A stretch of 64,000 nucleotides of DNA from Phytoseiulus persimilis (Eukaryota; Arthropoda; Arachnida; Mesostigmata; Phytoseiidae), in contig CM075103.1 in NCBI GenBank assembly GCA_037576195.1, positions 19,282,001-19,346,000 on the forward strand, given 5' to 3'. The notes under the pieces are model-generated. The model saw only the letters and a program-made list of their open reading frames with translations, made no database searches and was not told where the DNA came from. Of this stretch, positions 1 to 9,410 are shown one piece after another. The number at the start of each line of letters is the position of its first letter. Position 1 is the stretch's first letter. The translations under genes were made by a program, and so were the position numbers.

Positions 1-3000
1 ATGTACGCTTGACGAGCATGCAGCCAGGGGCGGGAGTGTTACTGAGAGCGATTCCCGTAATCGAAACAATCACAGCATAGCTCCGAGTCAAAGATGTATC
101 TTCGTAGCATGTGTTTTCTTCGCCATGCCGCCCGGTAGGCCTGATTTGATGTCTGTCAGCGCCCTAGGAAATGACTTCCCTTCTCTTGCATGGATGATTG
201 TTCTTCTTCTTGCAGGCCCGTTCCTTCGATGCTCTCCCCAGACGCTCCGATCCCATCGTATCTGTAGATCCGTTTTTGTTCCCTAGGCGGACGATCACGA
301 CAGAGTCGACATCGTCAAAATTGCACGCCGCGAGTCCACTCCAATGATACGGCAGAGAAAATCACATACGACCGACGGGCTCGAGCGGGAAATCAGCCAG
401 ATCTGAAGCGTAGCGGGCTTGTGGGTGGAAAGTTCGAAAGGCATCGAAAGGAATTCCCTCAAGCTTGTTTTGTCGGCAGGGCTCATCCTTCCCGACCAAA
501 AGTTTGAAAGCAAGACGTCTGTTACTCAGAGTGGACGTCAGAGAGTGGTCATTGTTTCAACTTTCTTCCTCGCCCCCACCCTGTCTCATACGACGTACAG
601 CCTGAGTGCCAAAGTTTTATACATACCCACACGCAGCGGGGAAAAATACGCGAGTTTCTCGATATCGGCCGCAGGCAGCCGGACGACCAGGTCCTCGAGC
701 TCCTCCGCGACGAATCGACACACTCGCTCCGTCTGAGATTTTCCTCGCGTGCTTCCAATTCTTCCCAGCTCGGAACGTGCGTCCAATCAGACCCAGCAGT
801 CCACCTCGTTCGATGTCGGTTTAGGAAGCTGTTTGAAGCGCAGTGGGAACACCTTTGCTTTTTCAATTCGCGAGAGCTGTCTTTGGAGTCTCGCAAGCAT
901 TAAGGTTGTAGGAAGAAAATCCGATTTGTGAAGTGTTTCGCTGCGCCTAAGACTGCCGACATGATTGTGAAAGCTCAGAGTTTGCTTTGGAAGGCGTTGG
1001 GGACTTCGGAATCTCCTGATGAAGGAGCGCAAACCTCTGTTGAGGCACAGGGGAATTCTTGCGCTCGAGGAGATACGCGAACACCGGTTCACAGCAGAAC
1101 TTGGCTGACACTTTCGGAAAAACTGCAGATCAGAGACGTGTGGCCTCCGTGCTGGGCTCTGAGTCTGCTCATCCACCTGTTCACGTGTAACTGAATTGTG
1201 GCAGCGAGCACTGGGGGATGAGGTCGTTCTTGGAAATCTCCTGAATTCCCGATTGCTAAACTCCGCTTCAGTGGAGCCGGATGTCATTTCAGCGATCGAG
1301 TCCCATGAGAAATGAAAATCTATATTCAGTCAAAAATTAATCAACGATGCACAAGCTATCAAAGAAAGCCGGAGCATACCGCTGGCTTCGAGCTGCAGAA
1401 GGCGAGCCGAGGCAAGCGCGGTTGATTAAAGAACGCGGGGTGTGATGTGCGAGAAGCTCCCTCGTCCGCTCATATTCGGTCGCATGGGAGAATTAAACAT
1501 CGTCCGGGACCGCTGGTCATTCAAACTCAGTCAGTCAGCTGGCGGCTCAGTAGATAGCGATCCGAGTAAGAGGCCCCCAAGTGGGCGCTGACCAAAGCTT
1601 GACACTTGATCCTGCCTTCACCGATCAAGCGTTGTCCCGAAGAATTTTGAGTCGTTCGCTGGTTTCGTTTCCTATAGATCTGCTCAACTCGTTTTCTAGC
1701 TTTTGCAAAACCTACGCACAACTTGAATCCTCAGAAGAACCGTGTGAAAGAACGAACTATGGGGCTCGAAGGGAACGCATTCGAGAATCGAGCGAAAATG
1801 ATTAGCCCATCAGCTGATCAAGCTCTCGCAGACATCCGGAGACACTCTCCTCGGCGAATGAAAGCTAACACTGAATACAGCGAGTCCTCTGCGACAACGA
1901 CGATGATTATTATAATCTTGATAATAATATATTCAAGCCGAACAACACCCTCAGTTTGCAAATGAAAGAGCTCTGATTTTCTCACGTATAAAAAGGTGAT
2001 GAAAAAATCGGACCGCTCGAGCAGGGAGGCAGGAGGATATTCAAATGCAGAGGTCTCCACACCCCACCCGGACGAGCACCCACGTTGGCATGACAGGTTT
2101 TTTTAGACTTGGGGTGGCTGCGAATTCATTTATTGAATCAACGGAAGGAACAAAAGGACCGGGGAGCAAGTACGACGGGGCACGTGACAGAAAAAAACTC
2201 TCATTCGGGATCTGAATAGAAAAGTCAGACGCTTGTCCGACGCCCCCGGACTTTGAGGCCCTCACTCGTCGCCGGAACACTGGCCCTGACACACTGGTTA
2301 GCACCGACTGGTCCCGTTACCTTAGTAAGTTCCTTCGAGTTTCTCCTGATAACCACTCCTAGCCGAGCTCAACTTGTCGCTCTGCTCAATCCGCTGTTCT
2401 TTGTTCTGCCGAGCTCCTCTCCGACAAATTCGGAACTCGAGGATAAGGGAATCCTTGGATGAAATCAGGAACGTGACGTTCCTAGTGCCGTGCTGGCTTG
2501 ACTTCGAGTACGCGAATAATCATGGAGATCGACCAAGAACTCTCACTTAGAGAACAGAGCTCCCCGGCGGACCTCGGTCGAAATTCCCGATGTTTCCGTG
2601 AGTCGTGCGAATCGCACCTGACGCTGCTCTCCGTATAATTTGGAAGCATCAACGAATCCGAGCGGAGTCGCAGTGCGGAGGGTTCGGACTTTGGGTCAGA
2701 TGGACATCGGAGGCTTCTTCCACGCAGTTCCCGCTCTTTCATCTAGGCTGCTTCGATCGCGGCCTGGCATCTGGCAAAGTGAGCAACGCTGGAGCGATTA
2801 TCAATTATCGTAGAAATACATTCGAAAGATGATTGGGTTTGCGTGCCCAGCCCTCCGATCGAGTGTCCGCCGAATCCCATTTCCCCTCAATTGGTAACAT
2901 ACACACGCACAAATCAACGATGAAGGGAATCCGGTGTCATCTAAAGTCGGCGAGACAAGCCTTTGGGATCACGGTCGACAAGCTGTTCTTTGACAGCCTC

Positions 3001-3324
3001 CGTCGGTGGTCGAACCATCCTTCAAGACGGAGAAGATGACGAACTTCGAAGTGAAGGGGAACCTCTCACGCTAGGGTATTTCAAGCATCAACAAAAAATG
3101 TCTGAAAATCAGCTTTCTCATCGGATCAAATTTTCGAAAACTGTTGGCGCAACGAATATCAGTTCGAAGGAGCACTCTTCTCGACTCGAATCCCAAGAGA
3201 TGGGAATATGTATCACTGTATGGATGAATCGGAGCAATTGGGAATCGGAAATGAATTCCTGAGGCTCTGAGTGAGCTCGATTACAGCTCAACAACCGGTC
3301 CAGCCTGATTTCTGTAGCTTCTTA
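1..3324. other. sequence without a confident gene
   Basis: Apart from the weak exon at 627-732 I see only open frames of chance length on both strands. A strong acceptor-like tract (TTGTTCTTCTTCTTGCAG, ending near 214) precedes a 43-codon open plus frame, and GTAAGT occurs at about 2331, but no exon chain could be built. An AT-rich stretch of ATT/AAT triplets lies at 1900-1945. Confidence 0.5.
627..732 (-). CDS. candidate internal exon
   Basis: The minus strand reads 35 codons with strong G-first periodicity (for example VAEELEDLVVRLPAADIEKL). The segment lies between an AG (CTCAG at 737-733) and a GTATGT donor at 626-621. The acceptor lacks a good pyrimidine tract and no neighbouring exon could be tied to it with certainty. 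No family recognised. Confidence 0.28.
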
Positions 3325-3774
3325 TTACAATCTCTGCAGCGAAAGACCTCCTCTCAGGATAACATGACTTGCATCCTCGGGTCCTAGAAGACCAGGGCTC
3401 AGAAAGCCAAATCGTATAGCTCCATCACGGGTCAATGAAGTCACCCTCGATGCCGCGTACACGGCTGCCGCAGCATGATTCTCGTTCGAAGTGCTGACCG
3501 CCAAGTCGACCGAAAGAGTTCGAGGCTGGCGAGCAGTGATGCCAGGAGTCACGGATTTCGGATGTCTAGTTTCAATCATGAGTCCTGAGATTTGCTTCCT
3601 TATTTGACGTTCAAACGATTTCAACACTTTCGTCTGGTCCCGTATCTTCGGTTTGTATGCTCCGCAGCTGTTTCCAACACGCTGAGGGTCACGCGCAGAG
3701 CTCAGAAGTTGGGGCACGATCCATCCGAGCTCGTTTCGCGGAATTCTTATGGAAAGACGGTCAACTCCAGCCAA
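3325..3774 (-). CDS. uncharacterised open frame, possible last exon
   Basis: About 149 codons on the minus strand with balanced residue use, including LSVDLAVSTSNENHAAAAVY, ending TAA. There is no ATG near the 5' end and a TGA lies just upstream, so if real it is a terminal exon entered by splicing; the best AG is weak. The opposite strand is open over part of the same stretch, and the length is within reach of chance. No domain recognised. Confidence 0.22.
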   Translation of the reverse strand: MAGVDRLSIRIPRNELGWIVPQLLSSARDPQRVGNSCGAYKPKIRDQTKVLKSFERQIRKQISGLMIETRHPKSVTPGITARQPRTLSVDLAVSTSNENHAAAAVYAASRVTSLTRDGAIRFGFLSPGLLGPEDASHVILRGGLSLQRL

Positions 3775-4166
3775 AGCATCGATTCACTATCATGCTCGGG
3801 AGGAGAAAGGATTTTCGTGAAACCCGCGGCATTGTCTTGGCTGACATTAATGCACAGCCCTTCCCGAACCGCATACGAGTTTCTGAACGTCACCGAGCGG
3901 AATTCATCTTGTAATTGTGGTTGTCCAGCTTATGTCACCGGCTTTTGTCGCACATTCATCGCGAGAGCGGCCGTTGATGAAAAACTGAAGAGAGAGAGGG
4001 AGATAGCGAGAGAGAGGGGGGTTCAGCGACCGTTTAACGAGGTGTTTGTTAGCGCAGTTCTCTTGGTGCTCGTGTGCCTCGTGTTCGTTTCTGTTAGTGG
4101 ATGGGCGGCCCCCTCATGCCTGATTTTCTTGCTTGACTCTGAAAGCAAGAAAGATGAACAGGGTTC

Positions 4167-4392
4167 TCGAAAATAAACCTGCAGCCGTCCGCGCTCGATC
4201 GGACAATTAACTCGGCGTAGGGAAGCAAGCCGCGTCGAGCGGTCAGGCTGGCGCCCTGACATCGGGTCCGACATTGAAGTAATTGAGCTGGACGCTGCTC
4301 TGAATGGAAACATTGGCGCGAAAGCCGCGCAACGGACAGATGTCGGCGGTCGAAATCTTTCGAGGAACTTGGAACTGCACATCGAGGAATGA
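4167..4392 (+). CDS. weak coding-like segment
   Basis: The plus frame is open from a TAA at about 4164 to TGA 4390-4392. Its second half is strongly purine-first (DIGSDIEVIELDAALNGNIG region). No reliable splice partner was found. Other frames downstream (to 4501 and then to 4676) also look coding-like, so this may be one decayed gene or chance. Confidence 0.18.
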
Positions 4393-4762
4393 TCTTGATC
4401 TGTCTCATCAGGGACGTACGGTGGTCGTAATCGTGTATCTGAGACATCAGCGTAAATGCGACGGCATTGAATGGCGTGACCAGAACATTCGATTGCTCTA
4501 AGCCGGACGCTCATGACGGCATCGACGAACGTTCTACATGCAAGCTCGAATTACATCTCCCATGTCTCGTCGATTCTATTTCTCACTTCCGAACATTTCG
4601 GGAGCTTCACAAGTTGGAGCTTCCCACCTTTGGCGATTCAGAACTTAGGTCCCTTATTTCTTGTTCGAGCACCTGATAAATCACAGGCACTCAGATCCTT
4701 ACTATATATCATCCGCTTCGTCTAACAGTTTGTCGGTTCGTCCGGCTTCGAACTCATCGTTC

Positions 4763-4987
4763 TTTCTGGAGTCCGAGGCGGTGTTTCTGGAATCCGTCTG
4801 GCCATAATTTTATTGATCTAAGGGGGTGAATGCGGCATCGATCTGCCCATACTTTTCTGGGCCTGAGGACGTCATTCCGGGGTCGAACTGACCATACTTT
4901 TCGGAGTCTAAGGGAGTGATTCCGCCTTCGATCCGACTGTACTTTTCGGGCTCTATGGAGGTGGTTTGAGGATCCACAAGAACGTCT
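4763..4987. repeat. 45-bp tandem repeat, five units
   Basis: Units start at 4763, 4808, 4853, 4898 and 4943. The middle three are well matched (TTTT...CATAC type); the outer two are degraded. Because 45 is divisible by three the frame is kept: the minus strand reads 15-residue blocks such as EKYGQFDPGMTSSGP. That minus frame is open from 5067 through three blocks and then meets TAA at 4812-4810, and coding-like blocks continue beyond the stop. The plus strand is also repeat-coding but carries several stops. It may be the repeat tract of a small gene or a pseudogene, or a plain minisatellite. Confidence 0.75.
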
Positions 4988-5067
4988 ACGGGTGTCCACA
5001 GGAGCGTCGAAGAACGTCTACGAGACAAGAAGCAGTTCAAAGTTGGATTCGAGGAGCTCATACGCAA
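4810..5067 (-). CDS. small repeat-containing open frame, possibly the 3' end of a gene
   Basis: Eighty-five codons from ATG 5067. The first half is Ser/Arg-rich; the second half is three copies of a 15-residue repeat (PEKYGQxD...TPLD). The stop TAA overlaps an AATAAA (4814-4809), so a transcript ending here would have an extremely short 3' UTR. Reading past the stop in the same frame gives another repeat-like block (NYGQTDSRNT). No family is recognised. It could be a decayed coding repeat or chance reading of a minisatellite. Confidence 0.25.
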   Translation of the reverse strand: MRMSSSNPTLNCFLSRRRSSTLLWTPVDVLVDPQTTSIEPEKYSRIEGGITPLDSEKYGQFDPGMTSSGPEKYGQIDAAFTPLDQ

Positions 5068-5236
5068 TTCACGAGAAGGGCTCTAAGAACATCCGAGGAA
5101 ACGATTCAACGTCAATCTCGAGGAGCTGAAGCGCGAACTACATAACGAGCTCCTTACGAGCACGATGAAGCGCTTCAATGTCATCCACATGCAACTGGAG
5201 CAAAACCAACGGGAAAAACTCCAAAGACAGCCGAAG
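5030..5236 (+). repeat. 69-bp diverged tandem repeat, three units
   Basis: Units at 5030-5098, 5099-5167 and 5168-5236. Units 1 and 2 share roughly 60% of positions by eye; unit 3 is further diverged. On the plus strand each translates to an amphipathic, charged block of 23 residues (KRFNVNLEELKRELHNELL type). Unit 1 has an in-frame TAA at 5084-5086; the frame then runs open to 5320. Together with the adjacent 45-bp array this suggests a decayed repeat-protein gene or a locally slippage-prone stretch. Confidence 0.55.
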
Positions 5237-5320
5237 CCATTTTCGATCTCCGATGGCATTCCACCATTTCAGTCGAAATTTCTGATCAGTGGGGAGAAAA
5301 CTGCTACACAGAAAAAGTGA
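5087..5320 (+). pseudogene. coding-like repeat frame between stops
   Basis: Between TAA 5084-5086 and TGA 5318-5320 the plus frame is open and purine-first in most codons, reading two charged helical repeats and then a FSISDGIPPFQSKFLISGEK segment. No splice acceptor of quality precedes it, and the same frame upstream of 5084 is also repeat-like, so I read it as an interrupted (pseudogenised) coding stretch. The family is unknown and chance is not excluded. Confidence 0.25.
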
Positions 5321-7600
5321 CAGCATGCATCGATTAGCCCACTCAGACGATAGTATTAGAAATTATGCTGACCCAATGAAGAGGGAGAAAGGTGCCTCTA
5401 GGCCGCGGACCGCAGTCCAACGGCGCAAAGCGCGGCCGGAAACCTTCCTGGTGCGCAATAGTTGTGTTCATCAACGCAGGGAGACAATCGAGGTTGAACC
5501 TCTGCTGTCAGACCCTGAACTGATCTCACAACAGGAAGCATTTGTTTCTAGAGAGAATCCGAAGTCAGACTCCAGACGCTTGGAGACCATATTCTCCCAG
5601 AATATATTTGACAGCTGAAATGAGTCGATACTCGTCGGAGGCTGTGAGGTTTGAGAACTCCTCATGGAGCGTGAGAAATGGATTGAGAGTGACACGCGTA
5701 TGAATCGTTCCGTCACCGATTTCGAAGTTTCAGCGAGTTTTCGCGACGATATTGAAAGCCACGGCTTGTCCGCGTCGGAAGCGCTCCATTCGTTGAGTGA
5801 CGATTTCATAAACTTGCTGTCGACCCTCTTCTGTGGAGATTAACGCCGCGGATGACAAATCGTTTTTTAACAGATCCGATCGTATGCCTGGCGAGAAGGT
5901 TGTCACTGACTGAGAAGAATGTTGTCACTGACTTATTCCCTCTGTGACTCAACGTCGAAGAGATTCACATCGAATGACCTGCCTGAAAACTTGACCATCG
6001 TGAGGGTTTGTGGTGTGACCTCGTGAAGTTTCTCGAGAATCCGAATCTCTTCAAAAAATTCGTCGTGAACAGAAGAGTCACGATCACACAGATCGTAAAC
6101 AATTATTCGCCGTTGAGGTCCGCTATCGAGCTCCAGAATATTTTAATGTCCTGTAACCTCATGACACACGAGCTTCCGGCCGACTGTCTCCCTCGCTACC
6201 TCTGCGTGCCATGCTTCTATCACGTTTGAAACTGCGAAAAATTATTTCTGCACGAGTGCCCACCGTTCAGCCCAGGCTTGTGAAGCCTAACTTCAAATTT
6301 CAAGTAGAATATCTGGATGCTTTTTCAAGGAGTCGGAGGGATCTCACGATGCTTGTCACCCGACTACTTCTGTGTCAGATTCGTGGACAGGCAGTTTTCT
6401 TAAAAATTTTCTTCCAAAACATCGAGCCAATGAGTATTAGAGTGTGTTTGCGTGTGTGTGTGGAAAATTTCGCACTCGGGTGTGAAACAATGCCGACGGG
6501 AATCATCGAATCACGTTGATGTAGTTTCCCGCTGCTCACTGTTTATCTTCCGCCGCGACAGGTGGTACACTGTCATCAGCACGGGCATCACCGTCAGAGT
6601 AATCGGCGTTGCGGCACTGTACGTCACCACGTATGGGGCCGCTTGAGGCTGTACTAGTTGTCGTAGTCGACGCTGTAGTTGCGCGCTTATCTGGTCCCTC
6701 TTAGAAATTGCCGCCCATGTAATTAAAAAAAACGGATTCGAGCCTTCCGTTGTAAATAGTTGTTTTCGCCGAGGTCAGAGCGCCCGATGCGTCGTCACCC
6801 TAAGCGACGCAGTCATCACTCCCGAACAGAATTCTGGGGTCAGTGCTGGTAACGCGCAGCATGCCAACCGTGGGAGCCGAATTTCTCACTTCACTCTCCT
6901 CGATCGACGACAAGGCATTGCGGCCTCATTGCGATGATGAAGAGCCTGAATGAGCTTCGCAAAGTAGTTTCCTAGGATCTGAACATGGTGTTCCTGGAGA
7001 GACTTGAATCAAAATCGCACCAGTCTATCAAGCACATCTTCGGAAACAGAACTGATTGTCTCCTGGGATGCAAGCCAAATTTCGAGTTTCCTGGACTCTG
7101 TACGTCTAACAATGAGCAGGAAGAGTTGGATCTCACCGTTCTCGGAATGAACTCACGGATGAATCTGTCGCAGAGCTCGGAGGAAGGCGCCACTCGAAAG
7201 ATATCCCTCTATATTTCCTTTATTATTTCCTTTATTCCCATCCGAGGCTCAGGACACTGAGAAAATACCGCCTCCGAAAGACGCCAAGCGGTGCTGGGCG
7301 CATCCAACGCAGCCGACGGCCCGCTACTGCTCTTGCCAAGAAATTCGGAGCTCTCAACAGAAGGAGGTTAAACTCGTCGAAGTGCATACGATTGTCAACA
7401 CTTGTGGAACGTGTGTTCACTCGGTGAATTGAAATACCTGTAGACAGCCGTGTTGGATTGGAATATCATGGACCATGCAAATGAAGTTCATTCGATGTGA
7501 GACATGCATGCGAATTGATGAGCTTCGGTGAATTTTTGAGGAGTGGAAATGTTTTCAAATGAATTGATGCTCCTCCGGCTCCGGCGAATCACCGCTGAAA
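5321..7600. other. no confident gene; several open plus-strand frames
   Basis: Open plus frames occur at 5289-5618, 5664-5843, 6008-6229 and 6985-7260. They look moderately protein-like but are separated by stops and frame changes and lack convincing splice sites. They may extend the decayed coding stretch that begins near 4.2 kb, or be chance. Confidence 0.4.
5893..5933. repeat. short tandem duplication
   Basis: GAGAAGGTTGTCACTGACT is followed at once by GAGAAGAATGTTGTCACTGACT, a near-exact duplication with a 3-bp insertion, consistent with replication slippage. Confidence 0.6.
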
Positions 7601-7750
7601 ATGTCGACGTTCAGCGAAATGCAACGGTACGATGCGACAGTGCCAACGATACACACGATGGCTTGTTCGTTTATTTGTGGGATGACTGACGCTGCTGCCG
7701 GCGTGTTTGTCTTCCATTTAGTATTTTCATCATTTAAATCAGAGCTGAGT
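7601..7750 (+). CDS. candidate initial exon
   Basis: ATG in a good context (GAAAATGTCG) opens 50 codons, beginning MSTFSEMQRYDATVPT and containing a hydrophobic AAGVFVFHLVF stretch, and ends exactly at a GAGT|GTAAGT donor in phase 0. No second exon was identified. The hydrophobic stretch could be a membrane segment. Confidence 0.27.
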
Positions 7751-8513
7751 GTAAGTATTCGACAAAACGAGAGAAAATCGTCTCATCTTACCATGAGAGG
7801 AGTGGGCGATCTCCGGGAACCTGGCTTCGGCATGACCCATTCAAATAACGCCCATGTCGCTCAATCGGTGTGAGTTTAGTTGACTCGAGCTTCCTTGGAA
7901 TTCATTTGCTAAACTTGTCCTCGCCTTGCGCTTGCCCACGCTAAATGGCGAAATCGGCAAGCGGTAGCCCAACGGGGGAATGATTCCTACAATCATTTTC
8001 CCTGCTCGAGACCAGACTCGAGAGTCACTGGAGCCCCAACCGTACTCAGATCCACGAAGATCTCGTGCGAAAGTCGTCTGAAGCTCCGACTCCGTTCCCA
8101 TCCGCCCGACAGATCCCAGAGAAGAGACGTTCGGGCGGCACGTTCGTTTCTGCGAGCAACTATTTCGGTCTAAATTACGTCAGCTTCACACCTCGGTGCG
8201 TTCTCCTTGTCGCTGCTGTTATTACTGCTATACGCTCGCTGTGCTCTGAATGGAGTAACTGCTCCTGCTGTCGGTGTTGCTCCGTCGGGTGCGACGACTT
8301 GTCCCCCGTTCTCTGTAGCTCGTCCGACCGAGCGCCAGTCTTGAGCACAGCAACAACGACGAAGAGGGATTAACACGAGCTCAGCAAACAAAAACTCATC
8401 CCGGAAGAGAGGCGAAGCCAACCCAACCTAGTTAGCGCGTGCATTCTGTTGCCATTGTCAAGCCTTCCGACCCGACGATTCGAACCTGTCAGTGAGTACT
8501 GAATGATCGAAAT

Positions 8514-9410
8514 GTGTCGACGGGTGCGGGAGACGAGCGAAAGTCGTTTATGAATTGGGAAGTGACTCCTCATTCAGTTTCGTTCCCACAGCGAATGAGT
8601 TCCTCAGTCAAGATTCCAATCGAGGATAGAGATGAGCGCATGAGCTCTACTTGCCCACCGTTTCCTCTTTGCTGTTTGCCTCCGAGACCGGAGATAATCG
8701 AATCGCTCCGAACCGCAGGAATCGGGAGGCAACCCGCTCGCTACCTCAAAGTCCGTTCGCTGGACTTTGGGTCAGAACTAATCAGAGTATTCATCGGAAA
8801 AGAAAAAAAATCCTCGTTTGCCCCTGCCGTGGGACGGATGGTTCGCTCCCGGATCCGGCAGTTACAACGGCGCCGCGATGTGCTCCTCTTCGTCAGCTTC
8901 AACTATCTCTTGTCGATTTTAACCAATTTTTGTTATTATTCTCCGAGCGATTGCCCGCAATTAATGTCAATGAGACTGCGGAGCGCTGCTTCGCCATCGA
9001 TCAATTCGAGACCTTCCGTGAAGAGTCTGAGCTGCCGTCAAGTGCTGAGTCGGTTTTACAAAACGGATCCCAGCTGGGATATTGATTGCGAGCTAAACGA
9101 GCCACTTTGCTCTGTTGTACAAGCAACTGATGTTTTGAGAGCGAGAATAAACTGCCGGATCGCCTGTCGCGGCCTCCGCGCGATGAGACAGATTCATCAC
9201 GCGAGACTCAACAAGACAACAAAACTGTCACATCAGGCTCGGTTTCCACAATCGATGCATTCCAAGCATTCTCACAGTGGAATCTTGCCAACCTTGGAAT
9301 CGCACTTCCTTTGCCCTCCGTCCGTCTCTGATTGTTTCGCAGACTCATCTAAGATTCATGGAGTTTTCAAGAATAGACGGGTAGGTCCTCTCACGGAAGA
9401 AATTCAATGA
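8514..9410 (+). CDS. long open reading frame, function unknown
   Basis: An uninterrupted plus frame of 298 codons; the first ATG is near 8550. At about 50% GC such a length is well beyond the usual chance maximum for 64 kb in six frames. Codons are moderately purine-first in the second half (for example FYKTDPSWDIDCELNEPLCS). Residues around LLFVSFNYLLSILTNFCYY are hydrophobic. No domain was recognised, and a second plus frame (8651-9085) is open across part of it, so coding status is unproven. It may be one single-exon gene or exons plus open intron. Confidence 0.3.
   Translation: MSTGAGDERKSFMNWEVTPHSVSFPQRMSSSVKIPIEDRDERMSSTCPPFPLCCLPPRPEIIESLRTAGIGRQPARYLKVRSLDFGSELIRVFIGKEKKSSFAPAVGRMVRSRIRQLQRRRDVLLFVSFNYLLSILTNFCYYSPSDCPQLMSMRLRSAASPSINSRPSVKSLSCRQVLSRFYKTDPSWDIDCELNEPLCSVVQATDVLRARINCRIACRGLRAMRQIHHARLNKTTKLSHQARFPQSMHSKHSHSGILPTLESHFLCPPSVSDCFADSSKIHGVFKNRRVGPLTEEIQ

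Noticed and set aside
8468..8490. GATTCGAACC, resembling a reverse tRNA B box
   Set aside because: The flanking bases do not form a T stem, and no acceptor or anticodon stem is found at the proper distance.
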